A DNA stretch of 64,000 nucleotides. Source: Nocardioides sp. J54 (GTDB lineage: Bacteria; Actinomycetota; Actinomycetes; Propionibacteriales; Nocardioidaceae). Below, in pieces: positions 55,768 to 64,000 of the stretch. Location: assembly GCF_000519005.1 (NCBI RefSeq), contig NZ_JAER01000003.1, forward strand, positions 180,526 to 244,525, read 5' to 3'. The notes below the pieces were generated by a model. That model was not told where the DNA came from. It saw nothing but the letters and a program-made list of their open reading frames with translations, and did no database searches. A program made the position numbers and the translations under genes. The stretch's first letter is position 1; each line of letters starts with the position of its first letter.

Positions 55768-55773
55768 TAGGGT
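55768..55773 (+). promoter_or_regulatory. Probable -10 box (TAGGGT) of the LON-domain gene
   Basis: TANNNT ends 7 nt before the GTG at 55781. No Shine-Dalgarno sequence is visible. Confidence 0.5.
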
Positions 55774-55780
55774 CGGTGAC

Positions 55781-56446
55781 GTGCCCGACGAGCTGCCCAT
55801 GTTCCCGCTCAACGCGGTGCTCTACCCGGGGGTGAGCCTGCCGCTGCACGTTTTCGAGGACCGCTACCGCGCGCTCGTGCAGCACCTGCTGCAGATCGAG
55901 GACCCCGCGGAGCGGGTGTTCGGCTCGGTGGCCATCCGCGAGGGCTACGAGGTCGGCGACCACGGCGCGCAGTCGCTGTTCCGCACCGGTGTGCGGCTGC
56001 AGCTGACCGACGTCGAGAGCAACCCCGACGGCACCTTCGACATCGTGGCGGTGGGCCGCGACCGCATCCAGCTCGACCGCCTCATCGGTGGTGGGGAGTT
56101 CCCCGTCGGCGAGGTCCGGGTGCTGCCCGAGCTGCCGGCCGACGTACCGGCCGAGGTGGTGGAGCAGGCTCGCGCGACGTTCGCGGCCTACCGCGCGGTG
56201 GTGCGCAACATCGCCGGCGACCCGCTCTCCGGTGAGCTCCCGCAGGACCCGGGGTTCCTGTCGTGGACCCTGGCCGCCTGCTCCCCGCTCCCCCTCGGCG
56301 AGCGCCAGGAGCTGCTCGAGGCCGGCGACGCCACCGAGCGGCTGCTGCTGGTCACCGACCTGCTGCGCGCCGAGCTGCGCGCGATGAACGTGATCCTGTC
56401 CCTGCCGGCCACCGAGGTCGCACGGACGCGCTGGTCGCCGAACTAG
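55781..56446 (+). CDS. LON substrate-binding-domain protein
   Basis: The 221-aa protein is a stand-alone Lon N-terminal (PUA-like) domain. PDELPMFPLNAVLYPGVSLP is the classic opening and LHVFEDRYRALVQHLLQIE follows. No ATPase or protease domain is present. Such proteins occur widely and may bind peptides or unfolded proteins, though the function is unproven. It is divergent from hisD across about 95 bp of promoter DNA. The GTG at 55781 is fixed by the -10 box and by the homologous N-terminus. The longer open frame upstream is a shadow of hisD. Confidence 0.85.
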   Translation: MPDELPMFPLNAVLYPGVSLPLHVFEDRYRALVQHLLQIEDPAERVFGSVAIREGYEVGDHGAQSLFRTGVRLQLTDVESNPDGTFDIVAVGRDRIQLDRLIGGGEFPVGEVRVLPELPADVPAEVVEQARATFAAYRAVVRNIAGDPLSGELPQDPGFLSWTLAACSPLPLGERQELLEAGDATERLLLVTDLLRAELRAMNVILSLPATEVARTRWSPN

Positions 56447-56457
56447 ACGTGCCCGGC

Positions 56458-56463
56458 TAGGGT
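56458..56463 (+). promoter_or_regulatory. Probable -10 box (TAGGGT) of ybaK
   Basis: TANNNT ends 7 nt before the ybaK GTG and lies 11 bp past the stop of the LON-domain gene. The spacing is the same as for the preceding gene. Confidence 0.5.
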
Positions 56464-56470
56464 CCGGCGC

Positions 56471-56965
56471 GTGGCGAAGAAGAAGGCGAAGGCCGGTGGC
56501 GGCACCCCCGCCACGGTCGCCCTGACCGAGGCCGGCGTCGCGTTCACGGTCCACGAGTACGACCACGACGCCCGCGCCGAGTCCTACGGCCTCGAGGCGG
56601 CCGAGGCGATGGGGATCGACCCCGGACGCGTGTTCAAGACCCTGTTCGCCGACCTCGACGGCGCACTGGTCGTCGGCGTCGTGCCGGTCGCCGGCCAGCT
56701 GGACCTCAAGGCGCTCGCCCGGGCGCTCGAGGGACGCAGGGCGAGCATGGCCGACCCCCGGGCGGCCGAGCGGGCGACGGGGTACGTCGTCGGCGGGATC
56801 TCGCCGCTCGGGCAGCGCAAGGCCCACCCGACCGTCGTCGACGAGTCCGTCCTCGACCACCCGACCGTCTTCGTGTCGGCCGGCCGGCGCGGGATGGAGG
56901 TCGAGCTCAGCCCTGCGGACCTGGTGCGGATGACAGCGGCGCGGGTCGCGGCGATCCGCCGCTGA
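56471..56965 (+). CDS. ybaK: Cys-tRNA(Pro)/Cys-tRNA(Cys) deacylase YbaK/EbsC
   Basis: The 164-aa protein is of YbaK/EbsC size and pattern. GVAFTVHEYDHDARAESYGL is the opening, followed by RVFKTLFADLDGALVVGVVP with the conserved Lys, ATGYVVGGISPLGQRKAHPT and FVSAGRRGMEVELSPADLV. These enzymes clear mischarged cysteinyl-tRNA(Pro). A Lys/Ala-rich N-terminal tail (MAKKKAKAGGG) is a common addition. The last 59 bp overlap the convergent membrane-protein gene. Confidence 0.93.
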   Translation: MAKKKAKAGGGTPATVALTEAGVAFTVHEYDHDARAESYGLEAAEAMGIDPGRVFKTLFADLDGALVVGVVPVAGQLDLKALARALEGRRASMADPRAAERATGYVVGGISPLGQRKAHPTVVDESVLDHPTVFVSAGRRGMEVELSPADLVRMTAARVAAIRR

Positions 56966-57472
56966 GCGAGGTCGGCTTCAGCGCGAGCATCACGACGAGG
57001 TAGCCGAGCAGCGCACCGACCGGCCACGCGAGGTAGGGCGTCCAGCCGCCGATCTCGAGGTTGCCCGGCAGCACCGTGCCGATCGCGACCTCGCCCGCGC
57101 GGTCCTGCGGGTCCGGCGGGCTCTGCGCGAGGCCGACGAGCGTCATCACGGCCGCACCCACGAGGCTCGCCACGCCGACCGCCGCCAGGCCCGGCACCGC
57201 ACGGTTGCGGGCGAGCCAGCCGGAAGCGAGGCCGAGCACCAGGGCCAGCCCGAAGCCGACGACAACGAAGGTCGCCGTGGCGTTGAAGTCGCGGGTGATG
57301 CCGGGGTCGAACGGGTCGGGGTACCAGGTCGGACCGACCGAGGTCTCGTAGACCTTGCCGGTCGGCGGCGGGGCCCACCACTCCCACCACAGCCAGCCAC
57401 CGAGCGCGGCGAGCGCCGCGCCGAGCGCGACCGGGGCGAGGACGGGACGCAGCAGGTCCCGCGCAGGGGTCC

Positions 57473-57476
<4 letters not shown>
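56907..57476 (-). CDS. Four-helix membrane protein (possibly DUF2567-like)
   Basis: The 189-aa protein has four predicted membrane helices: near residues 10-35, TATFVVVGFGLALVLGLASG, LAAVGVASLVGAAVMTLVGL and PYLAWPVGALLGYLVVMLAL. An aromatic WLWWEWWAPPPTG lies after the first helix, and a Pro/Ser-rich tail ends the protein. It is coupled to dnaE1 by an ATGA overlap (ATG at 57476), so it is downstream in that message. The 3' end overlaps ybaK by 59 bp. Family assignment is tentative. Confidence 0.6.
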
Positions 57477-61039
<3,563 letters not shown>

Positions 61040-61095
61040 CGGGTGTGGTGACTCCTCGAGAAGAGATGGTGGGACGTGCGTCGGGGAAGGAGATC

Positions 61096-61101
61096 AGACT
61101 A
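61096..61101 (-). promoter_or_regulatory. Possible -10 box (TAGTCT) of dnaE1
   Basis: A TANNNT hexamer on the minus strand about 57 nt upstream of the start. A leader with the GAGGAG ribosome site would follow. Tentative. Confidence 0.3.
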
Positions 61102-61139
61102 CGCGACCCGACCGACGGATCGTGGCAAGAGGGTCCGAG

Positions 61140-61607
61140 TCATCCGGGGCTGCTGCCGGCCCACTCCATGCGGACGTCGGGCGCCCGCTCCTCGTTGTCG
61201 GAGCCGTCGGTGCGCTCGCGCTCGACGAGCCCGTGGGCGCGGTAGAACGCCTGCGCCGGCGTGTTCACCGCGAACACCCACAGCCCGAAGCCGTGCGGGT
61301 GGCGAGCCTTCACCAGGTCGAGCAGCGCGGTGCCGACGCCCCGGCCGGCGTGGTCGGGGTCGACGTACAGGTCGTCGAGCCAGGTCCGGGTGAACCGCGC
61401 GTAGCCCACGACCCGCCCGGCGGCCTCGGCGACCCACACCTCGTCCCCGGAGGGGCCGTCGATGCGCGAGGCGAGCCACGCCCGCACCTGGGCCTGCGTG
61501 TGCACCGGCGCGGGCATCGGGGCGGCCGCGCGAGCGCGCCAGTGGACGTCGGCGACCCCGCCGGCGTCGGCCGCCGTGGCCGGACGCAGGAGCAGGTCCG
61601 CGTCCAT
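61140..61607 (-). CDS. GNAT-family acetyltransferase
   Basis: The 155-aa protein has a GNAT core. VWVAEAAGRVVGYARFTRTW forms strands 3 and 4, then LYVDPDHAGRGVGTALLDLV, the Q/R-x-x-G-x-G acetyl-CoA loop, and VFAVNTPAQAFYRAHGLVER, the typical C-terminal strand 5/helix. Substrate unknown. It lies 16 bp after the pseudouridine synthase stop and may be co-transcribed with it. It is separated from dnaE1 by a 100-bp promoter gap. Confidence 0.85.
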   Translation of the reverse strand: MDADLLLRPATAADAGGVADVHWRARAAAPMPAPVHTQAQVRAWLASRIDGPSGDEVWVAEAAGRVVGYARFTRTWLDDLYVDPDHAGRGVGTALLDLVKARHPHGFGLWVFAVNTPAQAFYRAHGLVERERTDGSDNEERAPDVRMEWAGSSPG

Positions 61608-61623
61608 CAGTGCAGCGCCACGC

Positions 61624-62562
61624 TCAGTGCGCGTCGCGGATCACGTCGAGGGCGTGCGCGAGGTCGCCGGGGTACGTCGACTCGTAGGTCACGTAGTCGC
61701 CGGTCTCCGGGTGCTCGAAGCCGAGCTTCACCGCGTGCAGCCACTGCCGCTGGAGACCGACCCGGCGGGCCAGCACCGGGTCGGCGCCGTAGGTGATGTC
61801 GCCGACGCAGGGGTGCTTGAGCGCGCTCATGTGCACCCGGATCTGGTGGGTGCGGCCGGTCTCGAGGTGGACCTCGAGGAGGCTGGCGAAGCGGTGCGCC
61901 TCGAGCGTCTCGTAGTGGGTGACGCTGTGCCGGCCGTCGTCCATGACCGCGAACTTGTAGTCGTACTTCGGGTGCCGGCCGATCGGTGCGTCGATCGTGC
62001 CCTCGAGCGGGTCCGGGTGGCCCTGGACGAGCGCGTGGTAGGTCTTGTCGACCGTGCGACGGCGGAACGCGTTCTTGAGCACGGAGTAGGCGTGCTCGGA
62101 CTTGGCGATGACCATCACGCCCGAGGTGCCGACGTCGAGGCGCTGCACGATGCCCTCGCGCTCCTTGGCGCCCGAGGTGGAGATCCGGAAGCCGGCGCCG
62201 GCGAGGTGGCCGACCACGGTCGGGCCGCGCCAGCCCGGCGACGGGTGCACCGCGACGCCGACCGGCTTGTCGATCACCACGATGGCGTCGTCGTCGTGGA
62301 TGATCTTGATCCCCTCGACGATCTCGGGGACGACCTCGAGCGGGTCGGCCTGCGCGGGGATCTCGACGTCCAGGGTGACCCCGGCGAGGACCCGGTCGCT
62401 CTTGCCGCCGACGGGAGCGCCGTCGACGCTGACCCGGCCGTCGGCGACGAGCTCGGCGGCGCGGGTGCGGGACACGCCGAACAGCTGAGCGAGCACCACG
62501 TCGATCCGCTCGCCCTCGAGGCTGTCCGGGACGATGAGGGTCCGGTGGTCGACGATGCTCAT
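61624..62562 (-). CDS. RluA-family pseudouridine synthase (RluD-like)
   Basis: The 312-aa protein has an S4 RNA-binding domain (residues about 15-80; [20 protein letters not shown]) and the RluA/RluD catalytic domain. Its Asp is in [20 protein letters not shown], followed by [19 protein letters not shown] and [20 protein letters not shown]. It isomerises uridines in 23S rRNA. The exact site cannot be told from sequence. The ATG at 62562 overlaps the lspA stop by 4 bp, a common lspA-rluD arrangement. A longer frame to 62826 is rejected. Confidence 0.93.
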   Translation of the reverse strand: MSIVDHRTLIVPDSLEGERIDVVLAQLFGVSRTRAAELVADGRVSVDGAPVGGKSDRVLAGVTLDVEIPAQADPLEVVPEIVEGIKIIHDDDAIVVIDKPVGVAVHPSPGWRGPTVVGHLAGAGFRISTSGAKEREGIVQRLDVGTSGVMVIAKSEHAYSVLKNAFRRRTVDKTYHALVQGHPDPLEGTIDAPIGRHPKYDYKFAVMDDGRHSVTHYETLEAHRFASLLEVHLETGRTHQIRVHMSALKHPCVGDITYGADPVLARRVGLQRQWLHAVKLGFEHPETGDYVTYESTYPGDLAHALDVIRDAH

Positions 62563-63131
62563 TCGGTGGTGTCCTTCTCGACGCGGGACCCGTCCATCGC
62601 GACGCCGCGGAGCACCTGGATGAGGACCATGACGACCCCGACGTTGATGCAGATGTCGGCGACGTTGAAGACGGGCCAGTTCGGCAGCATGAGGAAGTCC
62701 ACGACGTGCCCGCGGAAGGGGGCCGGGTCGCGGAGGAGCCGGTCGGCGAGGTTGCCGTCGATGCCGGCGAGCATGAAGCCGAGCGCGACCGCCCACCAGC
62801 GGCTCTGCACGCGGCGGCTCAGCCACAGGACCACGAGGGTCGCCACGATGGCGAGCACCGAGAGCGCGACGGTGAAGCGGGTGCCGAGGCTGAACGCCGC
62901 GCCCGGGTTGTAGGTCAGGTGCAGCTGCAACAGCTCCCCCACGACCTCGACGTCGGGGCGGTCGGTGAGCCGGTCGACGGCGAGCACCTTCGTGACCTGG
63001 TCGACCGCGAACATCGCGGCCGCGACCGAGGCGAAGAGCAGCCAGGTGCGGGGAGCGGCGAGCAGGGAGCTCCGCGCCGGCTCGGCCCCCTCGTCGCGGT
63101 CGCCTACCGGCGTTCCTCTCGCTGCTTGCAT
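62559..63131 (-). CDS. lspA: Lipoprotein signal peptidase II
   Basis: The 190-aa membrane aspartic protease cleaves the signal peptide of diacylated prolipoproteins, following Lgt. Four helices are predicted. Catalytic Asp residues are in [14 protein letters not shown] and [28 protein letters not shown] and [15 protein letters not shown] are conserved. A polar N-terminal tail of about 30 residues precedes helix 1. The ATG at 63131 overlaps the DksA-like gene by 28 bp. A longer frame to 63203 is less likely. Confidence 0.93.
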   Translation of the reverse strand: MQAARGTPVGDRDEGAEPARSSLLAAPRTWLLFASVAAAMFAVDQVTKVLAVDRLTDRPDVEVVGELLQLHLTYNPGAAFSLGTRFTVALSVLAIVATLVVLWLSRRVQSRWWAVALGFMLAGIDGNLADRLLRDPAPFRGHVVDFLMLPNWPVFNVADICINVGVVMVLIQVLRGVAMDGSRVEKDTTE

Positions 63132-64000
63132 GTCATGCACAGTGTGGCACGCGGGAACGCCATGAGCCGCATCTTGCCGATGGGGTTGCCGCACGACTCG
63201 CACACGCCGTACGTGCCGTCGTCGATGCGCGCCAGCGCCCGGTCGATCTGCGCCAGCTTCTCCCGCTCGTGGTTGAGCACGGTGAGCTCGTGGTCGCGCT
63301 CGAAGCTGGTGGCACCGATGTCGGCCTGGTCCTGCCCGGCGCCGTCACCGGAGTCGCGGAGGAGGCCGGTGAGGTCGGCCTCCTGCTCCTCCACGATCTG
63401 CGCCGCGCGGGCCCGCTGCTCGTGGAGCTCCTCGAGCACCTCGGCGAGCTCCTCCTTGGACCACGCCTCCTCGTGCTCGAGGACCACGAGGGACGAGGGC
63501 GCGGCCTTCTTCGCCGCCGCCTTCTTCGCGGGTGCCTTCTTCGCGGGTGCCTTCTTCGCGGGTGCCTTCTTCGCCGGGGTCGCCTTGGTCACGGGGGTCG
63601 CCGCCTTCTTCGCCGGGGCCGTCTCCTTCGCCGGAGCGGTCTTCGTGGCCGTCTTCGTGGCCGTCTTCTTGGCCGGCGCGGGCTGCGCCGGCGCCGCCTT
63701 CCGGGCAGGCGCGGTCTTCGTGGCCGACGTCGCCTTCTTCGCGGGGGTGGCCTTCTTCGCGGCCGCGGTCGTCTTCCTCGCCGGGGTGGCCTTCTTGGCG
63801 GTGGCCGCCTTCTTGGCCGGGGTGGCCTTCTTGGCGGGGGCCGCCTTCTTGGCCGGGGTGGCCTTCTTGGCGGGGGCCGCCTTCTTGGCCGGGGTGGCCT
63901 TCTTGGCGGGGGCCGCCTTCTTCGCGGGGGCCGCCTTCTTCGCGGGGGCCGCCTTCTTCGCGGGGGCCGCCTTCTTCGCGGGGGCCGCCTTCTTCGCGGG
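63104..64000 (-). CDS. DksA/TraR C4 zinc-finger protein with Pro-Ala-Lys-rich N-terminal tail (5' end beyond the window)
   Basis: The frame is open from the stop at 63104 to the window edge, 298 residues, and no true start is inside. The first possible GTG at 63592 is only where the frame's first start-like codon falls, not evidence of a start. The C-terminal about 110 residues form a helical segment ([20 protein letters not shown]) and the zinc finger CESCGNP ... LCMTC. Both CxxC pairs are intact, as in DksA/TraR. The N-terminal part is at least about 170 residues of [12 protein letters not shown]-type units. Such a tail resembles histone H1-like tails and may bind nucleic acid. It is upstream of lspA, overlapping it by 28 bp. 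Confidence 0.85.
   Translation of the reverse strand, partial: PAKKAAPAKKAAPAKKAAPAKKAAPAKKAAPAKKATPAKKAAPAKKATPAKKAAPAKKATPAKKAATAKKATPARKTTAAAKKATPAKKATSATKTAPARKAAPAQPAPAKKTATKTATKTAPAKETAPAKKAATPVTKATPAKKAPAKKAPAKKAPAKKAAAKKAAPSSLVVLEHEEAWSKEELAEVLEELHEQRARAAQIVEEQEADLTGLLRDSGDGAGQDQADIGATSFERDHELTVLNHEREKLAQIDRALARIDDGTYGVCESCGNPIGKMRLMAFPRATLCMTCKQREERR
63787..64000 (-). repeat. 18-bp tandem coding repeat ([12 protein letters not shown])
   Basis: In the coding direction the unit is an 18-bp codon block for Pro-Ala-Lys-Lys-Ala-Ala or Thr, repeated about eleven times to the window edge. The DNA copies are nearly identical, so slippage and length variation are likely. Confidence 0.85.

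Noticed and set aside
63104..63592. Taking the GTG at 63592 as the start of the zinc-finger gene
   Set aside because: The reading frame remains open, with the same Ala/Lys repeat pattern, to the window edge, so the GTG is an internal valine codon.

Overview
The window looks like a chromosomal core segment of a high-GC Gram-positive actinobacterium. My best guess is a Nocardioides-like member of the Propionibacteriales. The basis is the extreme G/C at codon third positions, the frequent GTG starts, the gene families, and the gene order rpsA-polA-pdtaR-pyk-lgt-trp-his-dnaE-rluD-lspA. From memory, that order parallels the Mycobacterium tuberculosis chromosome, with lineage-specific genes inserted. 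The genus assignment is inference.

Region by region. 1-500: the 5' end of a GlxA-type regulator, palindromic operator-like DNA and a tiny membrane protein. 541-7328: ribosomal protein S1, three class I methyltransferases and a secreted protein built largely of thrombospondin type 3 (TSP3) calcium-binding repeats. 7441-17941: a surface-glycan locus holding two overlapping GT-C/AftD-like membrane proteins, a 43-residue membrane protein, GT2 and GT4 glycosyltransferases, a PorA/DUF3068 protein and a divergent flippase. 17942-18564: no gene, but two kinds of structured repeat. 18565-24900: polA, a hotdog thioesterase, a GNAT protein and a polar amino-acid ABC importer. 24981-29892: a complete liv branched-chain amino-acid importer. 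30078-38471: pdtaR, an odd 73-nt tRNA with a CAA anticodon, pyruvate kinase and glutamate synthase gltBD. 38616-43037: lgt, a SCO-like copper chaperone and trpABC. 43141-46003: small membrane proteins and hisI. 46000-49601: an asymmetric heterodimeric ABC exporter. 49602-50509: a repeat island with one small lipoprotein ORF. 50510-55684: hisDCBHAF. 55781-64000: a LON-domain protein, a YbaK deacylase, dnaE1, an acetyltransferase, a pseudouridine synthase, lspA and a DksA/TraR zinc-finger protein with a long Pro-Ala-Lys tail that runs off the window.

How the genes work together. The liv and polar amino-acid importers, GltBD and the trp/his genes are all nitrogen and amino-acid metabolism. The his pathway genes hisD, C, B, H, A, F and I are present, but hisI is separated from hisF by the repeat island and the exporter. 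The trp set lacks trpE, trpD and trpF. HisA is therefore a candidate bifunctional PriA. Lgt and LspA form the lipoprotein pathway that would process the lipoproteins seen here (two solute-binding proteins, the SCO protein, possibly the 67-aa ORF). The glycan locus reads as one operon on the minus strand, opposite a flippase.

A recurring regulatory signature is a TANNNT hexamer 6-7 nt before an ATG/GTG start. It occurs before ten genes, mostly with no Shine-Dalgarno sequence, and suggests leaderless transcripts. The strongest candidates for something undescribed are the structured repeats (17974-18271, 18355-18558, 49759-50117), the class I tRNA with a leucine anticodon, the AftD-like locus with two discoidin-like domains, and the TSP3 protein locus.
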